Assembly (NCBI RefSeq): GCF_001306455.1
Contig: NZ_LGTQ01000010.1
Coordinates: 293,174 to 357,173 of the forward strand
DNA from: Jiulongibacter sediminis
GTDB lineage: Bacteria; Bacteroidota; Bacteroidia; Cytophagales; Spirosomataceae
Length of the DNA: 64,000 nucleotides
Direction of reading: 5' to 3'
The notes under the pieces are model-generated. The model made no database searches, was not told where the DNA came from, and saw only the letters and a program-made list of their open reading frames with translations. The position numbers and the translations under genes were made by a program. Positions 17,661-26,007 of the stretch are shown here, in pieces; position 1 is the first letter of the stretch, and each line of letters opens with the position of its first letter.

Positions 17661-19619
17661 ATGACTTTCAACACTTCTCACCTCAACTTTAACTCCTTTT
17701 ACCACCAAAAAAACACTATCTTTCGTTCGGAAACTGCTTTTAGCAATGTTCATTTAAAACTTTATTGTGAAGGCCTCTTTTCAAAACTGCGGCCACTACC
17801 TCCGGATTTGAAGATTACACCCAACATCGCGGATAAAACCAGAATCGCCGTACTTCCCTTCGTGAACATGAGCACGGACATGGAGAATGAATTCTTCAGC
17901 GATGGCATTACGGAGGAAATCATCAACGCACTGGCGAAAATCGATGAATTAAAAGTGACTTCTCGAACCTCTGCCTTTCATTTCAAAGGGAAAAACATTC
18001 CGATAACAGAAATAGGAAAAGAACTCGGAGTTTCCACCTTACTGGAAGGTAGTGTGCGATTGTCCGGGAAAGCAATCCGGATTACCGCTCAGTTGATTGA
18101 TGCCGAAGAAGACTTTCATTTCTGGTCTGAAACCTGGGACCGGCAACTGGATAATATTTTTGAAGTGCAGGACGAAATCAGCCTGCTGATTGCCGAAAAA
18201 CTCAGGGAACAAATCGGCCATTTTGAAATAGAGGAACAAACAGATCACCAAAAAACAGATGTCAGTGCCTATGAATGTTACCTCAGAAGCAAATCCAGCT
18301 TTGCGAAATTCCAAAAGGCCGACCTGTTTACCGCTTTGGAGGAAATAGAAAATGCCATTGCCATCGATCCGGAATGTCCGTTTTATCATGCTTCACAAGC
18401 CATTTATTACGGCTACCTGGGGTTGATAAATGCCATTCCCGGTAAGGAAGCATTCACCAAATCCAGAGAGGCTGCTCTAAGAGCTCTGCAGTCTGACCCA
18501 AAAGATCCGGAGGCCAATTATGCCATTGGAATGGTCCATTATTTTTTTGAAAAAGACCTGGACACCGCTGTCTCTTATCTGGAAATTGCCCTGAAAAATC
18601 GTCCGAACTACGTCAATGCCCTATTGGGGGGCTCTGTAATGGACATTATCTCAGGCCATCATGAAAGATCATTATCGCGGATCAGGAAAGCCATGGAGCT
18701 GGACCCGCTCACCAGCTCACACCGGTACTATCTGGCTTCTGCCCTTCAGCGGATGGGCCGATATGAAGAGGCCCTTGAAGAAGTAAATAAATTACTGGCA
18801 GTTTCACCGTACCATGCAAATGCTTATGGTCTGAAAGGCACCATTTTATTCCGGTTGCAGCGATATAACGAGGCCATTCTCCATTACAAAACTTTTCCTG
18901 TATCGCCGACAAAGACAGCGGAGTATGAGGCCGGTATTGGTATCGTATATGCTGCAGCGGGAGAGGCAGATAAAGCCCTGGAATACCTGAATCGATGTCA
19001 AAGTCGGCCACAAAATTTTCATCTGGCTGCTGAGGAAAACCCCCTGGTGATGATTCCCATTTACCTGGGCAATCTGGATCAGGCCTTTGCTGAACTGGAA
19101 AAAGACATTGCTGCCGGCAAATATTATCTCAACTTTTATCGTGAAATACCGGCTTTCCGACGGCTGTCTGAAGATCCGCGGTCAGGCATGCTGGAAACCA
19201 TCTTCAAATCAGAAGGCCGAAGTCAGGAGGAAACGACTTCAGAGCCCTCGAACCCGGCAAAAAAAGCGTTGCTTGACGAAGAACAGATTCAGTTTTATGG
19301 TCAGCAATTGTTGGAATTGATGGACCACGAAAAACCTTTTTTGGACGAAAACCTGAGTTTAAAGTCACTCGCCCATCCATTGAATCTTTCCCCGAATCAA
19401 CTCTCTCTGGTGCTGAATGAAGGCCTTGGAAAGAACTTCAATAGCTTTGTCAATCAGTACAGAGTGGAGGAATTCAAGCGAATTGCGAAAGACCCAATAA
19501 ACGCCAATTTTACTATTGTGGGCCTCGCCTACGAATGTGGATTTAACTCCAAGACCGTTTTCAATACTTACTTTAAGCAGCATACCGGACAAACGCCCCG
19601 TGAGTTTCTGAAAAACTGA
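17661..19619 (+). CDS. TolB-like/TPR AraC-family transcriptional regulator
   Basis: A 652-residue regulator. After about 60 unassigned residues comes a TolB/FlgO-like domain (RIAVLPFVNMS, FFSDGITEEIINALAKI, VTSRTSAFHFKGK, LLEGSVRLSGKAIRITAQLIDA, HFWSETWDRQLDNIFEVQDEIS), then tetratricopeptide repeats to roughly residue 480, then an AraC helix-turn-helix (LAYECGF, SKTVFNTYFKQHTGQTPREF). The ATG used here is uncertain: a TTG 66 bases earlier keeps the frame, and no membrane helix precedes the TolB domain although relatives usually have one. A 14-codon frame (MKTKDSEPGNIFEL) ends shortly before and resembles the usual start of this family, hinting at a lost N-terminus. It likely controls the barrel-hydrolase pair that follows. 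Confidence 0.85.
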   Translation: MTFNTSHLNFNSFYHQKNTIFRSETAFSNVHLKLYCEGLFSKLRPLPPDLKITPNIADKTRIAVLPFVNMSTDMENEFFSDGITEEIINALAKIDELKVTSRTSAFHFKGKNIPITEIGKELGVSTLLEGSVRLSGKAIRITAQLIDAEEDFHFWSETWDRQLDNIFEVQDEISLLIAEKLREQIGHFEIEEQTDHQKTDVSAYECYLRSKSSFAKFQKADLFTALEEIENAIAIDPECPFYHASQAIYYGYLGLINAIPGKEAFTKSREAALRALQSDPKDPEANYAIGMVHYFFEKDLDTAVSYLEIALKNRPNYVNALLGGSVMDIISGHHERSLSRIRKAMELDPLTSSHRYYLASALQRMGRYEEALEEVNKLLAVSPYHANAYGLKGTILFRLQRYNEAILHYKTFPVSPTKTAEYEAGIGIVYAAAGEADKALEYLNRCQSRPQNFHLAAEENPLVMIPIYLGNLDQAFAELEKDIAAGKYYLNFYREIPAFRRLSEDPRSGMLETIFKSEGRSQEETTSEPSNPAKKALLDEEQIQFYGQQLLELMDHEKPFLDENLSLKSLAHPLNLSPNQLSLVLNEGLGKNFNSFVNQYRVEEFKRIAKDPINANFTIVGLAYECGFNSKTVFNTYFKQHTGQTPREFLKN

Positions 19620-19723
19620 AACCTGTAAATGTTCGGAATCATAAATCTGAACGTCTTCTTTGAAATCCCGAACCTCCGGGCCACAACGCTTTCTTTCCTT
19701 TGCAGCAGAAAAACAAAACAAGT

Positions 19724-20308
19724 ATGAAACGTCTACAATTACTACCCATGGTTTGTCTGCTGTTCTCACTAACTGTTCTTGCACAGGAGTGGAAGGAAGA
19801 GCACCCCGACCGACCACAAAACCGTCTAGCTCTGAAAGCCGGATATTTTGGTGAATTAGTTCTCCATCCGGGGCTGACCGTTGGTCTGGACTACACGGTC
19901 TCTAAAAATAAATGGCTGACAATTCACTGGGACACCGACCTGGGCGGGTACCGGCACCGATGGAACAATTCGGCGGCCTTTTTAACCTCAGGCATCGGCT
20001 TCAGAATTCATATGGGGCCGGTATTCACAGATTTTAGCCTTGGAATCGGTTATATGCACACACGGCCCGATGGAGATCTCTTTGAAAAAACAGAAAATGG
20101 GGATATACAAGCGGCTTCAAACCGATGGCATTCTCACTTTATGCCGAATTCTTCTTTGCAAATCGGCTTGCACCCCGGAAAAAACAAGCAACAGCCCTTG
20201 ATGCTTCATTTTGGACCGCAAGTCTATCTGCAGTCCTCTTTCAACCATACCTATCTGCCTCACCTGGCAGCCAAAATTGGTTTAACTTATCAACTGCAAC
20301 AACCATGA
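19724..20308 (+). CDS. putative outer-membrane barrel protein, paralogue of the 15.8-kb gene
   Basis: A 194-residue secreted protein: signal peptide to about LAQEW (residue 22), then strand-rich sequence with ALKAGYFGELVLHPG, SGIGFRIHMGPVFTDFSLGIGY, FMPNSSLQIGL and a C-terminal AKIGLTYQL. It matches the smaller protein at 15.8 kb in layout and in the YFGE-LHPG segment. The ATG was chosen over a TTG eight codons earlier. Its stop overlaps the next start (ATGA), coupling it to the hydrolase. A barrel that delivers or receives the product of the partner hydrolase is one possible role; this is inference. Confidence 0.72.
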   Translation: MKRLQLLPMVCLLFSLTVLAQEWKEEHPDRPQNRLALKAGYFGELVLHPGLTVGLDYTVSKNKWLTIHWDTDLGGYRHRWNNSAAFLTSGIGFRIHMGPVFTDFSLGIGYMHTRPDGDLFEKTENGDIQAASNRWHSHFMPNSSLQIGLHPGKNKQQPLMLHFGPQVYLQSSFNHTYLPHLAAKIGLTYQLQQP

Positions 20309-21333
20309 AAAGAACAGTGCTTTTACTTAACCTGTTGATGGCAGTCCTGTTTACGGCCTGTCAAAAGGAAAGCTTTTATGAGGGCGACCATTTCTTTATC
20401 CGCAATGCCGGAGCCGAAATGCCTGTTTTTGTAAAGGGAAATGTCGAATCCGGCACTTTCATTCTTTTTCTACATGGAGGGCCGGGCGGAAATGCCTCTC
20501 TCCCCTCTTTCATGCCGGTCTCACAGGAATTGGAAAAAGATTATGCCTTTGCCTACTGGGACCAGCGGGGCTCCGGCCTTTCCATGGGAAACCCGGAAGC
20601 CTCAACCTTCACAGTCGAACAATTTGTGGAAGATCTTGACCTCGTGGTGGAAACCCTTAGGTTACGATATAATGAACCAAGGATTATTTTTTATGGCATC
20701 AGCTGGGGTGGAGCCTTGGGCAGTGCTTACCTGAGTACTGCAGATCTACAGGAAAAAATTGATGGGTTTATTTGTATGGACAGCGGTCATAATCTGGTGG
20801 AAGGGCTCCCGAAATCAGTGCTTTTTGTAAAAAACTTTGCTGAACAGCAAATTGAAAAGAGGCAGGACACCGCCTATTGGACTGAGGCGAGAGATTGGTG
20901 TGCTACTGCACCGGATATGACCGTTAAAGAAAATTATTTCAAATATGATGGCTACCTGAGCAAAACCAATGCCTACCGTAAAAACCCGGATCAGGTGGTT
21001 CAGGGGCCAGTGGTGGGAGCTCTGGGCACCATGAATTCTTACCTGTCACTAGCCCTCTTTTTCAATGGCAAATACCTGAGACCGCGATTCAATATTCTGG
21101 AATTGAACCTGAGCCAGGACATGAAGCGTATCAGGGTACCAACTCTTGTCATCTGGGGACGGCATGATGGAGTGAATACCATTGAAATGGGCTATGATGC
21201 CTATGAGCATATCGGAGGACCTGAATTTAATCAAAAACAGATGGTCATCCTTGAAAACAGTGCTCATGAAGGGTATATCGAAGAACAGGAACTATTTATT
21301 CAATCCTTCCGCCAGTTTGTAAACGGACTTTGA
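20305..21333 (+). CDS. lipoprotein alpha/beta hydrolase, paralogue of the 16.3-kb gene
   Basis: A 342-residue lipoprotein (LFTACQ, lipid Cys at residue 19) of the S33-type alpha/beta-hydrolase fold: LHGGPGGNAS, YWDQRGSGLS, nucleophile elbow GISWGG with Ser133, acid in IWGRHDGVN and His in NSAHEGYI. The ATG that overlaps the stop of the barrel gene was preferred because it opens a clear lipoprotein signal; an upstream in-frame ATG 60 codons earlier runs through the barrel gene in another frame. Same gene order as the module at 14.9-17.4 kb. Confidence 0.88.
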   Translation: MKRTVLLLNLLMAVLFTACQKESFYEGDHFFIRNAGAEMPVFVKGNVESGTFILFLHGGPGGNASLPSFMPVSQELEKDYAFAYWDQRGSGLSMGNPEASTFTVEQFVEDLDLVVETLRLRYNEPRIIFYGISWGGALGSAYLSTADLQEKIDGFICMDSGHNLVEGLPKSVLFVKNFAEQQIEKRQDTAYWTEARDWCATAPDMTVKENYFKYDGYLSKTNAYRKNPDQVVQGPVVGALGTMNSYLSLALFFNGKYLRPRFNILELNLSQDMKRIRVPTLVIWGRHDGVNTIEMGYDAYEHIGGPEFNQKQMVILENSAHEGYIEEQELFIQSFRQFVNGL

Positions 21334-21376
21334 TAATTAGATAATAATCTAAATGAGGAATTAAACGATCAATGAA

Positions 21377-22312
21377 ATGAAAGCATTTATCTACCAAAAA
21401 TATGGTTCACCTGAAGTTCTGGAACTGGTGAATCTGGAAAAACCAAAACCAAAAGAAAATGAGATTCTGGTCAGAATTAAGGCCACCACGGTGACCTCCG
21501 GTGATGTACGGCTAAGAAGCTCTGATTTCCCACCGGTAGCCTGGCTCATAGCCCGTCTGATGTTTGGCCTGTTTTATCCAAAAAAGAAAATCCTTGGACA
21601 TGAGCTTTCAGGAATCGTGGAAGCGGTAGGCGAAAACGTTACCCGATACCAGGTGGGTGATGCCATTCTGGCCACTCCCACCCAGTTGCCCTCCGGTGCG
21701 TATGCCGAATACATTTGTATCCCGGAGGATAGAAAAAAAGGTGTACTGGCACATAAACCTCAAAATCTGAATTTTAAAGAAGCCGCTGCTCTGCCGGTTG
21801 GGGGAATGACAGCCCTTTATTTACTCAAGAAGGCCAAGCTGGCAAAAGGACAAAAAGTATTGGTCTACGGAGCCTCCGGAAGTGTAGGAAGCTTTGCAGT
21901 TCAGATAGCCGGAGCCTACGAGGCCGAGGTTACGGCTGTTTGCAGTCAATCGAACAGTGAAATGATGAAAACCTTGGGAGCCGGTACGGTTCTTGACTAT
22001 CGCCGGGAAGATTATTCAACTCTGGGTCAACAATTTGATATCGTTATCGACGCTGTTGGCAAAACTTCTAAATCAAAGGCATCTGAGGTTTTAAAGCCGG
22101 GGGGGCAGTTTGTGTCGGTCACCTCCATCACCAAACCTGAGCAGGAGCACTTAGACGAACTGATTGAACTGGCCGAACAGGGAAAGATCAGACCATACAT
22201 TGACAAGGTTTTCCCTTTCACCAATCTGACAGAGGCCCACACCTATGTGGAGAGAGGAAGAAAGAGAGGCAATGTGGCCATTGAAATAGCTAAAGCAACG
22301 GTTTCACCCTGA
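21377..22312 (+). CDS. NAD(P)-dependent MDR oxidoreductase, quinone-reductase-like
   Basis: A 311-residue zinc-free medium-chain dehydrogenase/reductase. Visible are the GroES-like N-terminal fold (YGSPEVLELVNLEKPKPKENEILVRIKATTV), GHELSGIVEAVG, the Rossmann motif VYGASGSVGSFAVQIA and the end TEAHTYVERGRKRGNVAIEI. No zinc-ligand cysteines were seen. Relatives reduce quinones, enoyl compounds or aldehydes with NADPH. A second copy lies on the opposite strand at 26 kb; both share the TSGDV/TTSDV, GASGS(V/I)G and EAHTYVE-G-KRGNV segments. It follows the hydrolase by 43 bases. Confidence 0.88.
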   Translation: MKAFIYQKYGSPEVLELVNLEKPKPKENEILVRIKATTVTSGDVRLRSSDFPPVAWLIARLMFGLFYPKKKILGHELSGIVEAVGENVTRYQVGDAILATPTQLPSGAYAEYICIPEDRKKGVLAHKPQNLNFKEAAALPVGGMTALYLLKKAKLAKGQKVLVYGASGSVGSFAVQIAGAYEAEVTAVCSQSNSEMMKTLGAGTVLDYRREDYSTLGQQFDIVIDAVGKTSKSKASEVLKPGGQFVSVTSITKPEQEHLDELIELAEQGKIRPYIDKVFPFTNLTEAHTYVERGRKRGNVAIEIAKATVSP

Positions 22313-22348
22313 GACCTTTCCCGCATTCACTGACTTTCAGAAAAAATC

Positions 22349-23377
22349 ATGTTGAACAAAATGAAATTGCAAAGAAAAATGCTTCAGATAGTACTGCTAA
22401 GTTCACTTCTCTTTATGCAAGGCTGTGTATTGGATCTGCGACCTCTTTCCGACACCCTTGATACCGAAATTAGTCACCTGGTAGAAAAAGAATTTGACGG
22501 AATGATCGTGTACGTCAATCAGGGAAATGAATCTAAACTTTACAGTGCCGGATGGAAAAACCGTAAAAACAAGATTCCGGCCGATCCTCATGCCCTCTTT
22601 AAAATAGCCAGCATCAGCAAGCTATATATTGCAGCGGCAACGGTAAAGCTGGTTGCTGCCGGTCAGCTTTCTTTAGATGATCACCTTAATCAGCTTATCC
22701 CTGAAGTTTCCGGAAAAATTGAAAATGCAGATGTCATTACGCTGAGGTTATTGCTACAGCACCGAAGCGGGATTCCGGAGTTTATATACCATCCCGATTT
22801 CGTCAATCATGACCCTGAAGAAAGCTATCTGGCTACTGCATCTATAATCTATGACCAACCGGCAGATTTTAAACCTGACCAGAAGTATAAATACTCAAAT
22901 ACCAATTATCTGCTCATCGGTGAAATTCTGGACAGAACCCTCGGTTACTCTCACCATCTTTACATCAAAAACGAAATCCTTCTTCCACTTGGCCTGAATA
23001 ACACCTACAGCTTGTATAGTGAAGTGGATCCTGAAAAGGTAATGAGTGGCTATTATAAGGGCCATGAGCCGGATTTAAAAGCAAATGACTATACACGACC
23101 AGGTGGTTCTATGGTAGCCACCGCAGAAGATGTCGGCCTGTTTTTACGGGCCTTGATAGACGGTTCTCTTTTATCTCCGGAAGAACAGGCCCTGTATTCT
23201 TCGGTCTATGTCTACGAACATACTGGTTGGCTTAGCGGTTATACCAGTATTGCCAGGTACGAGGAGGATATTGATACCGTGGTGGTTCAGTTTGTGAATA
23301 CCAGTGGTAAAGAAATCTTCTGGTTGAAACTGGAAAACGCTTATGACCGAATCGTGAGTATACTCAAAAAAGAGTGA
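22349..23377 (+). CDS. lipoprotein serine hydrolase, beta-lactamase family
   Basis: A 342-residue lipoprotein (LFMQGC, lipid Cys at residue 26) with the serine beta-lactamase-like fold: S88-IS-K91 in KIASISKLYIAA, YSN in YKYSNTNYLLI and HTG in YEHTGWLSGY. It is a paralogue of the 11.4-kb enzyme, which has a transmembrane anchor instead of a lipid anchor. Both lack a TPR tail. The enzyme likely acts in the periplasm on an unknown peptide or ester. It follows the MDR gene by 36 bases and may be co-transcribed. Confidence 0.88.
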   Translation: MLNKMKLQRKMLQIVLLSSLLFMQGCVLDLRPLSDTLDTEISHLVEKEFDGMIVYVNQGNESKLYSAGWKNRKNKIPADPHALFKIASISKLYIAAATVKLVAAGQLSLDDHLNQLIPEVSGKIENADVITLRLLLQHRSGIPEFIYHPDFVNHDPEESYLATASIIYDQPADFKPDQKYKYSNTNYLLIGEILDRTLGYSHHLYIKNEILLPLGLNNTYSLYSEVDPEKVMSGYYKGHEPDLKANDYTRPGGSMVATAEDVGLFLRALIDGSLLSPEEQALYSSVYVYEHTGWLSGYTSIARYEEDIDTVVVQFVNTSGKEIFWLKLENAYDRIVSILKKE

Positions 23378-23494
23378 TCAGGACGATTAAAAAGAACCCG
23401 AAAGAACGAAACGGATAATAGCAAAACCTCTGTCATTCCCAAGATTCATTAACTTTATCACTGAACACCTGAAATTGATGTTACTGATAAAGTC

Positions 23495-24757
23495 ATGAAA
23501 ATAATTCTCACATCCATTGGCACCAGAGGCGATATGGAGCCCTTTCTGGCGATAGCTGAAATCCTGCAGGAGCGGGGACATAAAGTTATTTGCCTTTTTC
23601 CCGAGCAATTCAGGTCACTCGCTGAAGATTCGGGTTTTGAATTCGCCTCACTAGGCACCGAGTTTATTGAGATGCTCAATAGTCCGGTCGGTGTTACAGT
23701 GATGGGTGGCGGAAGATTTGGCTTCAAAAAAATAAGGGCTCTTTTGAAACTCGCTTCCATGCAGAAGGAGATCAACAAGGCTATGATTCTGAAGCAGGAA
23801 AGCGTTATTGAGAAGGAAAATCCCGACAGGATTGTTCATAATGGCAAAACAATGTACCCGGTTATCTGGGGAACAGAAAATAAAGAAAAGCGTTTTCTGG
23901 TCAGCCCTGTACCCTATTTACACTATGTAAAAGACCATTCTCATTTAGCCTTTAACCGAAACTTCGGGCCTTTTCTTAATAAACTGACATACGATCTGGC
24001 CAATTTCGGTCTGATCAAAACCATTTCAGGTTCGCTGAAATCGCTGGCGAAACCAAAACAATTAAGCACTAGAGAAATTAAAAAAGCTCTATTTGAGGAG
24101 CAAGTCATCTACACCGTTTCTCCTTCTCTTTTTCAAAGACCTGACTATTGGAGTGAAAAACTCCGGGTTTTAGGTTATCACGAAAGAAAAAAAACATTGC
24201 ACTGGAGTCCCTCAAAAGAACTCGAAACCTTCCTCAGTAATCATCCAAAGGTGATTCTGGCAACTTTTGGAAGCATGATCAATACCGACCCGCTGAAGAA
24301 GACGGAAATCCTTTTGGATATCCTGGAGAGAAACAAAATTCCTGCGATCATCAATACAGCTTCTGGTGGCTTAGTTCAGCCTGAAAACTACAACAAAGAG
24401 CTTTTTCATTTTGCAGACCGTATTCCGTACGATTGGATATGCCCGAAACTGTTTGCCATGATACATCATGGTGGCTCCGGAACCACACATACCGCCATAA
24501 AGTATGGGTGTGCTTCTTTAATTATTCCTCACATTATTGACCAGTTTGTTTGGAATAAAATCATTCATAAGAAAGGTTTGGGACCTCTGGGAGTTAATAT
24601 CAGCAAAATATCCTTCGGTAACCTTGAGCCTTTGATCATAGATTTATACACCAATAAAAAATATAAGCTGAATGCTGAGGCCACTGGTCTTGAAATCAAA
24701 AATGAGGCTTACCGGGACGAGATTTGTAAGACCATAGAAGCTTCAATAAAACTATGA
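23495..24757 (+). CDS. GT1-type glycosyltransferase (UGT/MGT-like)
   Basis: A 420-residue cytoplasmic enzyme with the GT-B fold of family 1 glycosyltransferases. It opens with KIILTSIGTRGDMEPFLAIAEILQERGH, the acceptor-domain signature, and the donor-binding domain holds VILATFGSMI and HHGGSGTTHTAIKYGCASLIIPHIIDQFVW, the PSPG-like nucleotide-sugar motif. Such enzymes attach sugars to lipids, sterols, macrolides or other small molecules; inactivation of antibiotics is one known role. Nothing nearby identifies the acceptor. Start at ATG with a 117-base leader. Confidence 0.88.
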   Translation: MKIILTSIGTRGDMEPFLAIAEILQERGHKVICLFPEQFRSLAEDSGFEFASLGTEFIEMLNSPVGVTVMGGGRFGFKKIRALLKLASMQKEINKAMILKQESVIEKENPDRIVHNGKTMYPVIWGTENKEKRFLVSPVPYLHYVKDHSHLAFNRNFGPFLNKLTYDLANFGLIKTISGSLKSLAKPKQLSTREIKKALFEEQVIYTVSPSLFQRPDYWSEKLRVLGYHERKKTLHWSPSKELETFLSNHPKVILATFGSMINTDPLKKTEILLDILERNKIPAIINTASGGLVQPENYNKELFHFADRIPYDWICPKLFAMIHHGGSGTTHTAIKYGCASLIIPHIIDQFVWNKIIHKKGLGPLGVNISKISFGNLEPLIIDLYTNKKYKLNAEATGLEIKNEAYRDEICKTIEASIKL

Positions 24758-24804
24758 TTCTTCACCAGAAATGGTAACACAAAGTAGTCCAAATTTAAAG
24801 TTCT

Positions 24805-25371
24805 ATGAAAACCTTTAACCCTGAAAACAAGGCCCATTGGCGAGAATGGCTTGAAGAAAATCATGTCAAAGAAGATTCAGTTTGGCTTGAGTTTTTTAGA
24901 AAAGGCTCCCCTAACTATAATCTGAGCTGGAGTGATGCCGTCGATGAAGCTTTGTGTTTTGGTTGGATAGACAGCACCAAGAGAAAAGTTGACGACGAAA
25001 AGTATATCCAATACTTCTGCAAGCGTAAACCAAAAAGCAATTGGTCAAGAGTCAATAAAGAGAAAGTAAAAATGCTTACCGAGCAGGGGCTAATGCAGGA
25101 AGCGGGCCATGTTAGCATCAAAATCGCAAAAGAAAATGGTTCATGGTCGTTTCTGGATGCAGTAGAAGCACTGATTATACCAGCCGAACTAAAAGAAGAG
25201 TTAGATAAGCATGAGAGAGCAGCCACATTTTTTGACAACCTGAGTAAATCGGATAAAAAGATATTGCTCTATTGGGTCATATCAGCCAAAACCGAGAAAA
25301 CCAGACAAAAGCGTATTCTTGAAATTGCCAGAAACGCCAGCCAAAGCTGCAAACCGAAACAGTTTAGATAG
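24805..25371 (+). CDS. YdeI/OmpD-associated family protein
   Basis: A 188-residue soluble protein typical of the YdeI family: HWREWLEENHVKEDSVWLEFFRKGSP, LSWSDAVDEALCFGWIDSTKR, YFCKRKPKSNWSRVNKEKVKML and the C-terminal bacteriocin-protection segment (PAELKEELDKHERAATFFDNLSKSDKK, AKTEKTRQKRI). The family has been linked to resistance to cationic peptides and to metabolite binding, but biochemical function is unclear. It follows the glycosyltransferase by 47 bases. Confidence 0.88.
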   Translation: MKTFNPENKAHWREWLEENHVKEDSVWLEFFRKGSPNYNLSWSDAVDEALCFGWIDSTKRKVDDEKYIQYFCKRKPKSNWSRVNKEKVKMLTEQGLMQEAGHVSIKIAKENGSWSFLDAVEALIIPAELKEELDKHERAATFFDNLSKSDKKILLYWVISAKTEKTRQKRILEIARNASQSCKPKQFR

Positions 25372-25419
25372 AAAGAATTCTGGCTTAACCAATCAGGATT
25401 CCCTAATTTAAACTTCATT

Positions 25420-26007
25420 ATGAAGAACAGATTCGTAGAATACTTTTCAAGCATCTCACCGCTCACCGTAGAAGAGGCTGAGGGTATAGCCCAAAGTATG
25501 CAAACCAGATCGTTTCAAAAAGGGGATTTTCTGGTCAGAGAGGGTCAGATTGCCTCCAAAACCTATTTCGTGTTAGAAGGCTGTATTCGTGAGTACGTCC
25601 TTCTGGAAGGAGAAGAAAAAACCACCAATTTCTTCACGGAAGATCAATGGGCAATTTCCCTGAATGGTTTGAGCCCGGGCAAACCCTCCACCCATTATTG
25701 GGTCTGTGCTGAAGATACAACTGTCGTTGCAGGTGACGAGCAGCAGGCTCAGGCTCTCTTCGAACGTTTTCCCCAGTTTCAAACTATCTCCAGAACCATT
25801 ATGGAGTCGGCACTGGCAGAACAAAAGGAAGCCCTCTCCTCCTATTATACCGACTCCCCGGAGAAACGCTATCAGAAGTTAGTTCAGTCAAGACCAAGTC
25901 TTATTCAGCGTATTCCTCAATACCAGATTGCGAGTTATATCGGTGTAAAGCCTGAATCACTCAGCCGAATCAGAAAGAGAATGGCTTCCTCACCAAAGAA
26001 AGATTAG
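25420..26007 (+). CDS. Crp/Fnr-family regulator (first of two)
   Basis: A 195-residue regulator with a cyclic-nucleotide-binding jelly roll (FQKGDFLVREGQIASKTYFVLEGCIREY) and a short C-terminal winged helix ending PQYQIASYIGVKPESLSRIRKRM. The ligand-contact residues of classical Crp are not preserved, as is usual in this Bacteroidota branch. Its last 4 bases overlap the last bases of the oxidoreductase gene on the other strand. A second Crp/Fnr gene lies beyond that gene; the pair brackets the oxidoreductase, which may be a target. Confidence 0.87.
   Translation: MKNRFVEYFSSISPLTVEEAEGIAQSMQTRSFQKGDFLVREGQIASKTYFVLEGCIREYVLLEGEEKTTNFFTEDQWAISLNGLSPGKPSTHYWVCAEDTTVVAGDEQQAQALFERFPQFQTISRTIMESALAEQKEALSSYYTDSPEKRYQKLVQSRPSLIQRIPQYQIASYIGVKPESLSRIRKRMASSPKKD

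Noticed and set aside
20125..20304. Extended N-terminus of the second alpha/beta hydrolase
   Set aside because: It overlaps the barrel gene in another frame; the ATG at 20305 begins a clear lipoprotein signal.
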